Shown: one piece after another, positions 37,724 through 46,010 of the stretch
Layout of the letters: the number at the start of each line of letters is the position of its first letter
Position numbering within the stretch: position 1 is the stretch's first letter
Origin: Bradyrhizobium sp. CCGB01
Lineage (GTDB): Bacteria > Pseudomonadota > Alphaproteobacteria > Rhizobiales > Xanthobacteraceae
Direction of reading: 5' to 3'
Length of the DNA stretch: 64,000 nucleotides
Assembly: GCF_024199795.1 (NCBI RefSeq)
Contig: NZ_JANADK010000001.1
Location: 2,480,001 to 2,544,000, forward strand
Translations under genes and position numbers: made by a program
The notes under the pieces: generated by a model
The model's input: only the letters and a program-made list of their open reading frames with translations
Database searches by the model: none
Told to the model about the DNA's origin: nothing

Positions 37724-37794
37724 AGCCGAAATGTATTCGGCCTAGCTGCTCGACCGACACATAGAAAGCATTCATGTCGATAAGGATGCTTGCT
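37724..37794 (-). pseudogene. dinB (DNA polymerase IV) N-terminal stub
   Basis: The minus strand reads ILIDMNAFYVSVEQL, the extreme N-terminal metal-binding motif of Y-family polymerases (IDMDAFYASVE), then leaves the family and stops. Only about 15 family residues remain. A similar stub is at 55845. Remnant of a deleted or recombined gene. Confidence 0.6.
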
Positions 37795-37828
37795 GCGGGA
37801 GCGTCCGGCCGCCCAAGGTCTTTGGTGG

Positions 37829-38098
37829 CTACGCTTCTTGGGAAGGGCACTCCGGGCACGTATCGCCGATCGAGTCGAGCAATTCGGCGATTGCGACGGC
37901 CGCCGCCTCCGGCGAGACTGCCGGTGGTGGATCCCGACGCGCAATGTCGAAGGCACTCTCGCGGGCGTGAGGATCGGATCTGTCCGGCATTTAGCCGTGT
38001 CCTTCGCACTCGCGGATGGCGCCGACCTCCAACAGCACGGAGATGGCCCAGCCGCGCAGCGTGCGGACCGCGGGCCGCCGTTCCTTCGTCATGAGCAT
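37829..38098 (-). pseudogene. Broken copy of a small conserved protein gene (nonsense)
   Basis: Reads MLMTKERRPAVRTLRGWAIS ... AIRECEGHG then TAA at 37991-37993, then continues in the same frame SAFDIARRDPPPAVSPE ... SIGDTCPECPSQEA to a stop. The paralogue at 61136 has Trp at the stop position. A one-base change has therefore interrupted a 89-residue protein with a C-terminal CPEC. Function unknown. Confidence 0.75.
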
Positions 38099-38328
38099 CG
38101 AAATCGCTCCTGTCTGGGACGCGAAACCCTGCTGCCCCAGCGTCGTTCCGTCAGCTAACACATGGCTGGGATTCGCAAACGCGATGGCCGTCGATTGTCC
38201 ACCTGTTCCGGGGCGCTGTGCAAAATCTCAGGACGCTAGCCGGGAAAACTCAAGGATTCGAATAGACCTCAGGTCTGGACTGCTCCACAATCCCGACGAG
38301 ACCGGCACACAAATTTCCCGTAGTAGTG

Positions 38329-39336
38329 ATGGCAACCTTAGAAGACGTATTTCGGTCGTTGTTTCCCGATTTTCCCGTCGACCAAGATCCGTTCGCACAA
38401 CCGCCTCGGTTGCCTGCGGATGTCTTTGCGTTTGCGGCTCACCTGCTGGAGCGTTCAGGCGCATCCCATCATATCGCGCCATACGTGGTTATGCCGGATA
38501 CAGGTTTTCGCAGTCTCATCGTGGGCTCGGCAATGCGAAACCGCGCCGCCAAACTCGGGAGGGAATGGCTCCGAGCACCTACGCCGCCCGGCCGGACGCT
38601 GCCTGCTGCGCCAAGCGGTATTGTAGCGAAGTGGCGTCGCCTTCGGCAGTTTCGCGATGATATCGTCTATGAACCGCTTTCGGAGACATCGGACACTCCC
38701 GAGTGGTGGATGTCGTGCGTCGAGTTGATGATGATTGCCGACGAGGCGTCCAAGGATATCGGATTCGATGCCGATCATCCCTTCGTCCTGCCGATGCGGT
38801 CCGCATACGTACTGGAAGAGACCGACGACGACTTTTACACGCTCCAACGAGCGTCATTTTCACTGTCGTCTGCTGTCGACGATCTTGTATGCGTCCAGCC
38901 CAAATCAAGGACGCCCACCGTCGGGTGTACTCTCAGATCGCTTTCGCATCACCTCGCTCTACTCCCCCCGCGAGGACAGGTCCGCGCCCGTTGGGTTCAA
39001 CCCGTTTTTCCTCAACGAACCGGCCAAAGGCCGAAAAAACTGGGACTTCTGCTCTTGCCGTACCCATTCCGGATCGCTGACGACGCCTTCGAGGAGGTCG
39101 CGTCGCATTCAAAGGACGCATGGGGATGGTTTGGCGTGCGATCCACTTGGCTGCCCGAAAATCGAGACAGGCCTAAGCGACGGGCGTTCGTCGAATATGT
39201 CTTGCAGTTGGTGGAAGAGGCGAGGTCGAAAGGCAAGCGGGTCGACGCAGTAGTGCTTCCGGAGCTTGCACTCAATTTCACGCAGTTCGTAGAGCTCGCT
39301 CGTGCCCTCGCCAAGGACGGGATGATCGAATTTTGA
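38329..39336 (+). CDS. Nitrilase-fold protein, N-terminal part (frame-interrupted)
   Basis: 335 residues. The first about 220 are an unrecognised helical domain (RSLFPDFPVDQDPFAQPPRL, VVMPDTGFRSLIVGSAMRNR, then a CTLRSLSHHLALLPPRGQVR stretch). From about 240 a carbon-nitrogen hydrolase domain begins: LGLLLLPYPFRI, then DAVVLPELALNF with the catalytic Glu (about 312). The frame stops at 39336 just where the next frame continues the domain (GMIEF* / LIAGI). Loss of one T in a T run near 39330 explains it. The fused product would be about 580 residues. Confidence 0.75.
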   Translation: MATLEDVFRSLFPDFPVDQDPFAQPPRLPADVFAFAAHLLERSGASHHIAPYVVMPDTGFRSLIVGSAMRNRAAKLGREWLRAPTPPGRTLPAAPSGIVAKWRRLRQFRDDIVYEPLSETSDTPEWWMSCVELMMIADEASKDIGFDADHPFVLPMRSAYVLEETDDDFYTLQRASFSLSSAVDDLVCVQPKSRTPTVGCTLRSLSHHLALLPPRGQVRARWVQPVFPQRTGQRPKKLGLLLLPYPFRIADDAFEEVASHSKDAWGWFGVRSTWLPENRDRPKRRAFVEYVLQLVEEARSKGKRVDAVVLPELALNFTQFVELARALAKDGMIEF

Positions 39337-40067
39337 TTGCGGGGATAGCGAACGATCGCTCCGGTCGCAGTGGGAATTTTGTCGCCATCGCTCCGTTCTT
39401 CCTGTTGGAAAGTCGTCGGACCTCCACCATGACGGACTGGGAAAAGATCATCCTCGTGCGAGAGAAGCATCACCGCTGGAAGCTCAATTCGTCCCAGATA
39501 GAAACCTACGATTTGGGCTTGGATCAAAATAAGAGTTGGTGGGAGCACCTATCCATTCTCAGCCGGAGTTTGGACGTCCTCGTATTTAGAGGAAACAGCA
39601 CTTTGACGACATTGATCTGTGAAGACTTGGCGCGCGTAGATCCCTGCCAAGCGGTCGTCCGGGGCATAGGGCCCAACCTCCTCATCGCGCTCCTAATGGA
39701 CGGGCCACAGTTGGAGAACAGATGGCCGGCTAGATACGCGACGGTCTTGGCCGAGGATCCTGGAACGTCGGTTCTCACGCTCACTTCTTTCGGTCTGATT
39801 GCGCGCCAAAACGAGCTTGGTCGTTTTCCGCAAGCCAGTGCCATTGCGCTTTGGAAGGATGACGTCAACGGGGCAAAGAAGCTTGAGCTTCCGAGAGATT
39901 CCGATGCGCTCATCCTGGAACTTGTGGCCGAAGGGAAAACCGAGCGAACGTTGGACGGTAGATCGGACGATGGATCGACCCATCGATGGGTCTACGAGTC
40001 GCATTGTGCCGTGAGTGTAGGAGCAGAGAACCGGCCAGATTGGATCACGACCGGAGTAGCAAAATAG
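39333..40067 (+). CDS. Nitrilase-fold protein, C-terminal part (frame-interrupted)
   Basis: 244 residues from a TTG overlapping the previous stop. Supplies the remaining triad: Lys in VREKHHRWKLN (about 45 or 50) and Cys in TTLICEDLARVDP (about 96), with NLLIALLMDGPQL and SRYATVLAE-like helices after it. So E, K and C of a carbon-nitrogen hydrolase are split over two frames. Either a genuine frameshift mutation, a programmed shift, or an assembly error. Similar hydrolase domains serve as effectors in some defence genes; function here unknown. Confidence 0.72.
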   Translation: MIAGIANDRSGRSGNFVAIAPFFLLESRRTSTMTDWEKIILVREKHHRWKLNSSQIETYDLGLDQNKSWWEHLSILSRSLDVLVFRGNSTLTTLICEDLARVDPCQAVVRGIGPNLLIALLMDGPQLENRWPARYATVLAEDPGTSVLTLTSFGLIARQNELGRFPQASAIALWKDDVNGAKKLELPRDSDALILELVAEGKTERTLDGRSDDGSTHRWVYESHCAVSVGAENRPDWITTGVAK

Positions 40068-40078
40068 ACCAATCGGTC

Positions 40079-40246
40079 TCAGGCGCGCTTCTTCGCTGCA
40101 GGTCTGAAGTCTTGCTGAGCGCGCTTCGTAAACGTTTGAAAGATGCGCTTCTCTTCAGGATCCGAAGACGACTTTCTGACCACGATGGCCGCAGCTTTTT
40201 TTGCTTTGCGAGTGAGCTGCGAGTACTTTTTGGAAATGTTGGCCAT
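40079..40246 (-). CDS. Small basic hypothetical protein
   Basis: 55 residues, MANISKKYSQLTRKAKKAAA then SSDPEEKRIFQTFTKRAQQD. Lys/Arg-rich like a small nucleic-acid-binding protein. No clear ribosome binding site; the frame could be chance. It ends 12 nt from the nitrilase stop, convergent. Confidence 0.35.
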   Translation of the reverse strand: MANISKKYSQLTRKAKKAAAIVVRKSSSDPEEKRIFQTFTKRAQQDFRPAAKKRA

Positions 40247-40572
40247 CGTTCGACTCAGTTTTCCCGGGAAACCGTGGAAATCTATGATACAATGTACATA
40301 TTGCTTACATCCAAACAAGGCCCGGACGCAGTCAATTTTGCTTAACCAAGCGTTATTCCGATCGCTTCCGGCCCTCCGTAGGGCGCCCGGCAGGCAGACA
40401 AGTTTATCGAACAGGCTGAGCTCCGCCCCAAGCTTGCCCGCGGCCCTCTGCTAGAGCATACGCACGCAAATTCGCCTAAGCGGGCGTCCAACGCGGGACC
40501 CCTTGCACGATATCGAGTGACCGATCATGTTCGGTCCCGATGCTGAATTGAAGCAGGGGAAGAGGGGATACT

Positions 40573-41163
40573 ATGTTGTCCTACCTAAACGCTGAAGCGA
40601 GTTTCATCCGAGCGTACGGGAATCGTTGCCTGCTACTCATTCTGCTTTGCGCGCTTACGCGAACCGCGAATCCCGATAAGCTTTCCGCTCTCGGCGTCTC
40701 TTTGGATATCTCGCCTGGCATCATCGTCGCTTTTGGTCCGCCGCTCGCTCTGCTGCTGCTGATCTCCCTTAAGATCGAAGCTGACAGCCTCATTGTGGCG
40801 CGAGAAGCTGTATTGGAGGAGGCGAGCAAGCTCGGTCGCCACGCGGGTCGGGTGAGTCGGTGGGTCTATTTGTTGTTTGCGGTGCCGTTCCTTGCAAGCC
40901 TATTCATGACCGCACAATTCCTTCTGAAGGTGGTTCCTTCGAAGCCCGGGTGCGAGGGCTGGAGCTGGGTGCAGCACCTCACGGATTTCACGTTTCAGGG
41001 AGGTTCTCCGTCGACATATTGCATTCGCAATCTGACCGAAGGAATGCCATGGATCTATCCACCGATCCAAACCTACCTCTACGTCTTGTGCGTGGTCGCG
41101 TGCGCGTACCTTACTTGGCGTATCGCGGACGATTGGCCGCGGTTGCGAGCTATGCCCGGATAG
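40573..41163 (+). CDS. Four-helix membrane protein of unknown function
   Basis: 196 residues. Hydrophobic segments at about 18-28, 47-66, 97-118 and 165-183; between the last two an external loop with two cysteines (KPGCEGW, STYCIRN). AGGGGA lies 8 nt before ATG. No recognised family. About 500 nt of non-coding-looking sequence precede it, so it has its own promoter. The convergent 922-residue protein ends 88 nt downstream. Confidence 0.7.
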   Translation: MLSYLNAEASFIRAYGNRCLLLILLCALTRTANPDKLSALGVSLDISPGIIVAFGPPLALLLLISLKIEADSLIVAREAVLEEASKLGRHAGRVSRWVYLLFAVPFLASLFMTAQFLLKVVPSKPGCEGWSWVQHLTDFTFQGGSPSTYCIRNLTEGMPWIYPPIQTYLYVLCVVACAYLTWRIADDWPRLRAMPG

Positions 41164-41250
41164 AGGCGCTGCTCATTTGATAAAGCATTCGAAAGCGGCC
41201 CTCTACGCGTTGCCGCCTCCGCCCCGCGGAATGCATGACGAGTGGCGATC

Positions 41251-44019
41251 CTACTGGCGAACGGAGAAGCCAATCGAGTGTTCGCCCAGGTGGGCTACCA
41301 CTACCAAGACTTGCTCTCCAAGCTTGAGATCTTTGTGCTCGATCTTGATCGGAATGTCGAAACCGTCGAGATCATAGTCGACATCGCCGGTGAAAGCAGC
41401 GGAGGCCTGTTTCCCCGCCAACGCCCTGATGATGTCGCCACCGGAGAGCCCTTGTGCCTTTCCGATGATCGAGAGACCCGTGATCGCTCCCGTCAACACC
41501 GGATTGCACTCGACAAGGAGCTGGGGGTTCTGGGTAAGCACCGCCTCGGCCGGTGCGGGGGTGATCTTGGCCCTCAGGTTGAAGCTGTCGACGTGGCCGT
41601 TGAGAATGAGCGTGCTCGGGGCGGCCGGATCTGGAGGGGCAGCAGCGAAACTAGCCGTGATGCTCGGCTGCTGGGGCGGGAGGGTTACGTTCGCCGAGAA
41701 GAACGCCTTACCCTTGGCTGGACACACCAAAACCGTCCCAATGTCGTAGGGCGTGAAGTCGATCGCGCCGCTTACGGTGAGGTCTACGGCGATCTTCGGC
41801 GCGAACCTAATGCCAGGGCGATCGGTCGTGAGCGTCAAAGCGGCCGCGTCCGCCTTTATGACGCCTTGCGCCCGTCCGTCGCCCCCGATCTTGCCGATGC
41901 CGCCGATCTGTGACGCCAGTTGCTGAATGGCGTTCCCCAAATCACATCCCGCCTTGTCGGTTACGGCTGCCGCATCGCACGCAGCCTTTTCCGTATTGGC
42001 CGCGACATCGCAAGCCGTGCGACAAGCTTGATATTTGGGTTCGCGAGCGACCTGACAGGCCGCCTTGTTTGCTTCGCAGACCGGTTCACCGGTACACTTT
42101 TGACAGAATTTACCAGGATACATCAAACTCGGACATGGCACGTCCGTGCATATGCCGCGACCGCACGCCCAATCGCAGCCGTCCCGCGTACAATCATTGG
42201 CGCAGGAGTGGAATGAGCAATTGCGTTGCGAGCACGCATATGTCGGCTTCTTCACCAGGCGGATTTCGGTCGGGGTCATTGCCTGGGAGCCGGTGTCGAC
42301 ACGATAGACGGCCTGAATGCCGCCGATATCTTGCCAGTGGGCATTGGTGATTTCGGCGAGGCGCGTCCAGGATACGTCGGCGGAAATCGACGCCATATCG
42401 GCGTCGGGGAAACGTGTCCGTCGGCGCTGGCTGAAGGCCTCCTTGAGATCCTCGATCTTTCCGGAGAACGGCGGCGGTGCCACCCCAGCGGGACGGTCGG
42501 CGAGGTTCGGAGATGCAAGATCGACGTCGGCGAGGATCTGGATCCCGTCGCCGGCCATCAGGATCGCGGCGCCCGCCAGCTTGCCTTCGGCGGCGGGCAA
42601 CGTCGCCGGCGACAGCTCGAGTCCAGGAGTTTTCTTGGCTATCTCCTTGAGATCGATGGAGGCTATCCGCAGCGGTGGCACGTCGATCGGGATCGAGGGC
42701 AGCGCCTGCGAAACCCCGGACACAAGGCCGGCCAATATGGAGTTCACGGAGATCACAAGTTCGGTCGGATCGAACCGCGTAGTCTCGATCTTGATGATTT
42801 CCACCTCGACGAGTACCGGCAGCAACGACAGCGATCCGTTCTCGGACACTGGCGAACCACCGATACCGAGCCGGAAGGTTGCTTTCCCCGGTACCGGGTC
42901 CTTGAGATCGGCCGTGGCGGTCGCGACCACGCTCAAGCGTCCGTCGGAGAGTACGAATTTGCTATCCAGCAGGGTGATGGATTTCTTGGCAGCCGCCTCG
43001 CCGAGAGCCTTCTGAAGCAATGGCGCAATTGCCGTACCGATGTTGGCGGCCGGTAGGATGAGCGATACGTCCGGCCCCTTGAGATTGTGGACACTGCGCC
43101 AGGCAGCCTCGAGCGAGGCCGTTGCCCGCTGCTGCGGGGGAATCGAAGCTCCGAAGCCAGAAAACGCACTTTTCACCAGGTCAGGGGACAGGACGAGGCC
43201 ATCCTTCGGTGCACCCGTCAGGAGCGGAGCGCCCTTCGCGAGGAAGGCGGATTTGAAGCCTGGAAAGTCGGTCGAACCCACCGGTTGCTGATTTTGCTGC
43301 CGCTCACCATTGATCTGGCCGAGAAAAGTGATGCCCTTGTCATCGATCAGGATGCTTGCGGCCGTCAGCGACTGAGCCGGGACAATGATTGTTTGGCTGC
43401 CCAATGACACACGTTGTTCGGACGTAAGCTGCTTGATGAACGCTAGCTCGATGGGCTTGATCCGGCTATTCACGTTCGCCATGACGGAGGTCAGCGCATC
43501 TCCGACGCTGCTTACGATCATGCCCGGCAGATGATGCCCTTTTAGGCTAAGCGAGGCCACCTGCACCCGATCAAGAGCCGGCGTGAGAACGATGCCGCGG
43601 TCGGTCGTCGAGACGGATATCGAACCTTGCGCCTGCCCGGAGGCTGCTCCGTCAAGCGAACCAATCGGGGCAGTAAATTCTCCGGAGAACCGGACTTGCT
43701 GCCCACCGGAATGCACGGACAATTGGTCGATTTTGATGGCTTGCGTGTCGAGAGCGCCAATTGCGCCGCTCAACAAAGAGGCAAGTGTGTCGGTTGATAG
43801 CGTGAAGGCGACGTTGGAAATGGCTATCTCATTCAAACTGCTGGCCGAGCTCTTGATGGCGCTCGCCTGGGCTTCGGCGGCCGATCGAGGCGGGAAGTGC
43901 TCGTTGAGCCATCCGATCGCGATCCTATCGATCGCCCAGGGGGCTAGTAGAAAGCCGAACAGAGCGAGGAGAGCTAGTACCGCAAAAGCGATCGCGACCT
44001 TGGTCCTGCCAGTGCCCAT
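41251..44019 (-). CDS. Large membrane-anchored periplasmic protein with Cys-rich insert
   Basis: 922 residues from ATG 44019 (GAGAGGAC upstream; an extension to 44130 is unlikely). One N-terminal transmembrane helix (VAIAFAVLALLALFGFLLAP) anchors a long beta-rich exported part that seems to contain two related lipid-transfer/AsmA-like halves. A region at about 590-680 has some twenty cysteines (ACSQRNCSFHSCANDC, DGCDWACGRGICTDVPC and repeats such as CRTACDVAANTEKAACD), then more beta structure. I do not recognise the family. It could carry lipids or form a disulfide-stiffened stalk. Confidence 0.75.
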   Translation of the reverse strand: MGTGRTKVAIAFAVLALLALFGFLLAPWAIDRIAIGWLNEHFPPRSAAEAQASAIKSSASSLNEIAISNVAFTLSTDTLASLLSGAIGALDTQAIKIDQLSVHSGGQQVRFSGEFTAPIGSLDGAASGQAQGSISVSTTDRGIVLTPALDRVQVASLSLKGHHLPGMIVSSVGDALTSVMANVNSRIKPIELAFIKQLTSEQRVSLGSQTIIVPAQSLTAASILIDDKGITFLGQINGERQQNQQPVGSTDFPGFKSAFLAKGAPLLTGAPKDGLVLSPDLVKSAFSGFGASIPPQQRATASLEAAWRSVHNLKGPDVSLILPAANIGTAIAPLLQKALGEAAAKKSITLLDSKFVLSDGRLSVVATATADLKDPVPGKATFRLGIGGSPVSENGSLSLLPVLVEVEIIKIETTRFDPTELVISVNSILAGLVSGVSQALPSIPIDVPPLRIASIDLKEIAKKTPGLELSPATLPAAEGKLAGAAILMAGDGIQILADVDLASPNLADRPAGVAPPPFSGKIEDLKEAFSQRRRTRFPDADMASISADVSWTRLAEITNAHWQDIGGIQAVYRVDTGSQAMTPTEIRLVKKPTYACSQRNCSFHSCANDCTRDGCDWACGRGICTDVPCPSLMYPGKFCQKCTGEPVCEANKAACQVAREPKYQACRTACDVAANTEKAACDAAAVTDKAGCDLGNAIQQLASQIGGIGKIGGDGRAQGVIKADAAALTLTTDRPGIRFAPKIAVDLTVSGAIDFTPYDIGTVLVCPAKGKAFFSANVTLPPQQPSITASFAAAPPDPAAPSTLILNGHVDSFNLRAKITPAPAEAVLTQNPQLLVECNPVLTGAITGLSIIGKAQGLSGGDIIRALAGKQASAAFTGDVDYDLDGFDIPIKIEHKDLKLGEQVLVVVAHLGEHSIGFSVRQ

Positions 44020-44279
44020 TAGTCCTCTCCGAGAAATAAACGCGTAATATTGGTAGTGAGGCAATTCAGAGGTCGAGCACCCGGCACGATCACAATTGTT
44101 CGCGGCCGTAACGATCGATCCCGGGATCAAATTTGGAGAAGAGCCTTTCAGCCTAACAAGACAGATCTATTGAGAATTCACCTTCAGGTTGAGTTTTCCA
44201 CAGAATGAATCTCGTGACTTGAGGCAGGAACTGGGACGACCGTGAGCCCGGCCCAGGTCTCTCACCATTCCTGCCGGAT

Positions 44280-44577
44280 AGCGATCAGCCCATCGTACGC
44301 ATCACGAATTCCGCACCGGCCCGGATGCCGCCGCGTTGGACCGCGACCTGATGATGTTGACCCTCGTCAACAGAGTGCCGTCCAGTCGGCTGAAGGGAAT
44401 CTCGTCGAGCGGTGACGTTGCGGCGTAGATCGCCATCCTCGATAGAGCCGACAAGAGCGACGAGATCGTCGGTTTCGGCGCATTCAACGCCGGTGCCATG
44501 CCCACCGACTTCGCGCCCGAGCGGGTCTTTCCCTGCCTACTCGCCGGTGACTCGCCCACGCCTCTCGGCTAGGAGTG
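44280..44577 (+). other. Possible decayed coding segment
   Basis: This 630-nt gap holds no convincing gene. One plus frame reads EFRTGPDAAALDRDLMMLTL ... KGISSSGDVAA, a TAG at about 44427, then IAILDRADKSDEIVGFGAFN ... to TAG at 44574. The residue mix looks protein-like but there is no start, and a stop lies just upstream. Possibly a remnant gene; weak. Confidence 0.25.
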
Positions 44578-44649
44578 TCGATAGAGTCAGGTTATAGATT
44601 CACGCCCTAAGGTGACTGGCTCGGCGGGGTTAAAGATCGGAATTTTTCT

Positions 44650-45105
44650 ATGAAGCCTCACCATGAGCTGTCGATCGAGCGGCTGTGCCGGACGCTTCGC
44701 GACGTGATGAAGCGACGAACTCTCGATTTTTCAGGTGTGGGCGTCATCATCTGCAATTCGCCCGAAAACCTGCCGATCTTACCACTGTCGAGATCCGAAC
44801 CAGGGTTCGAGGAGACTGATCTCGTATCTCAACTGGTCACGATAGCGTCTCGCGGAAGCGATTTTCACGACGGTTTCCATGTCATGTCTGATGCGTGGCG
44901 GTTGACGAGGGTGGCTCAATACTTTTCGCCTCCAATCGTCGATGGCGCCGTAATCGACCGCTCTAAGCGCTTCGGCGGCAGATATCTAGCGGCACTCTTC
45001 GGATCCGCGATTCCTGGGGTCCATCTGTCTGGAATCGCCACAGAAGGCTTCGGAATAGCGATCTTTCAGGGCGGTCGCGAGGTCCTGTTCGAGGAGCGTG
45101 TATGA
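44650..45105 (+). CDS. Divergent DisA_N/diadenylate cyclase-like protein
   Basis: 151 residues, the size of a bare DAC domain. The second half aligns by eye to CdaA/DisA: FHDGFHVMSDAWRLTRVAQY corresponds to the HDGAVII...PLS strand-loop (Asp74 would bind metal). RFGGRYLAALFGS corresponds to FGTRHRAAxGxS (RYL in place of RHR), and TEGFGIAIFQGG corresponds to the SEExGxISL strand. So the fold is likely and the chemistry (cyclic dinucleotide from ATP or another NTP) is probable but unproven because RHR is altered. The stop overlaps the Cap15-like gene by 4 nt. Confidence 0.72.
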   Translation: MKPHHELSIERLCRTLRDVMKRRTLDFSGVGVIICNSPENLPILPLSRSEPGFEETDLVSQLVTIASRGSDFHDGFHVMSDAWRLTRVAQYFSPPIVDGAVIDRSKRFGGRYLAALFGSAIPGVHLSGIATEGFGIAIFQGGREVLFEERV

Positions 45106-45692
45106 TCAGTATCCTTCCGATCACCCGCGTCGTCGGTATCGTAGCCGTGTGGTACGCCGCTTGCGTCGCGGCGGTCGTTGCGCTGATCTGGCAATTCGCC
45201 GATCATCCATCCCTTCTATCGAGCATCGGCATCGCGTTTTCCGGGGCGACCGTGCTGAACGCTCTGCTCTTGTTCGTGATCTACATCGGTTGGAAGAAGA
45301 TATGGTCCATCTTTCCGGGCCTCAATCGGCTGGTCTTTCCTGATCTGAACGGCCTATGGAATATGAACATCCACTGGCAGAACGCAGAGAAAAGTGGGTT
45401 CGTCACCGCAAAAGCCCAGATCAAGCAAGATCTTTTGCGAGTCAGCATGGAAGTCTTCTCTCGCGACTCAGATTCCGAAACGCTGATTGCGCTCCCGAAG
45501 CGGGATCCGGAGTCCGGGAGACCGATCCTCTATTACGTTTATCGAGTCGTGCCGAAGAACATCAAAATCGACGCCGGCTCATCATATGAAGGATCCGCGA
45601 TCTTGAAATTGTCGAACGCGAGCTACGACCGATTGAGCGGGAATTACTTCACGAGCCGCCAGGGGACCGGGCATTTCGAGTTGAGCCGCTAG
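45102..45692 (+). CDS. Cap15-like cyclic-dinucleotide effector (2TM plus beta-barrel)
   Basis: 196 residues. Two transmembrane helices (about 9-31 and 44-63) followed by a 115-residue beta-rich domain. FPDLNGLWNMNI, AQIKQDLLRVSMEV, FSRDSDSETLI, ILYYVYRVVP, YEGSAILKLS and LSGNYFTSRQGTGHFELS match in order the SMODS-associated 2TM beta-barrel (Cap15) family. In CBASS, Cap15 binds a cyclic dinucleotide and disrupts the inner membrane. Overlaps the DAC-like gene (ATGA), so co-translated with its presumed signal maker. No CD-NTase gene is adjacent. Confidence 0.87.
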   Translation: MISILPITRVVGIVAVWYAACVAAVVALIWQFADHPSLLSSIGIAFSGATVLNALLLFVIYIGWKKIWSIFPGLNRLVFPDLNGLWNMNIHWQNAEKSGFVTAKAQIKQDLLRVSMEVFSRDSDSETLIALPKRDPESGRPILYYVYRVVPKNIKIDAGSSYEGSAILKLSNASYDRLSGNYFTSRQGTGHFELSR

Positions 45693-45735
45693 ACATGCGG
45701 CCTTTTCGCGCCGCCGCCTGGCGGTGCCAGGACCA

Positions 45736-45996
45736 TCAATCGTAGTCACCCTCGAGCTGCGCGCTTACCTCGCCACGACCCAGCATCTTCGAGAAGCGAC
45801 GATAGTCGGCATGTTCTCTTTGCCAGCGCCCGGCAACGATGGCCGGATGGACGCCCGCCTCGGCGGCTATCTGATCCTCAGCAATCCTCCCGTAATCCGA
45901 CGGCGAAAGGCCGATGACGACAAGAAGAAAAGCTGGTTGGCCGCCGGCGCCTAAGCCAGATCCTATTGTTGTGCCAGCTGATGTGAAGGCATCCAT
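45736..45996 (-). pseudogene. C-terminal fragment of an ImmA/IrrE-type protein
   Basis: 86-codon frame. DQIAAEAGVHPAIVAGRWQR and EHADYRRFSKMLGR resemble the tail of XRE/ImmA proteins (GIAPGIVVGRLQ ... HLN). The first 35 residues are unlike any family. No HExxH. Starts 14 nt after the nucleotidyltransferase stop, so it could still be translated, but it looks like a leftover. Confidence 0.45.
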
Positions 45997-46010
45997 TTGT
46001 TTCAGACGCG

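Noticed and set aside
44650..45692. Classical CBASS
   Set aside because: No CD-NTase motif (GS...DxD) in or near the operon; the partner aligns to DAC instead, so it is reported as CBASS-like only.
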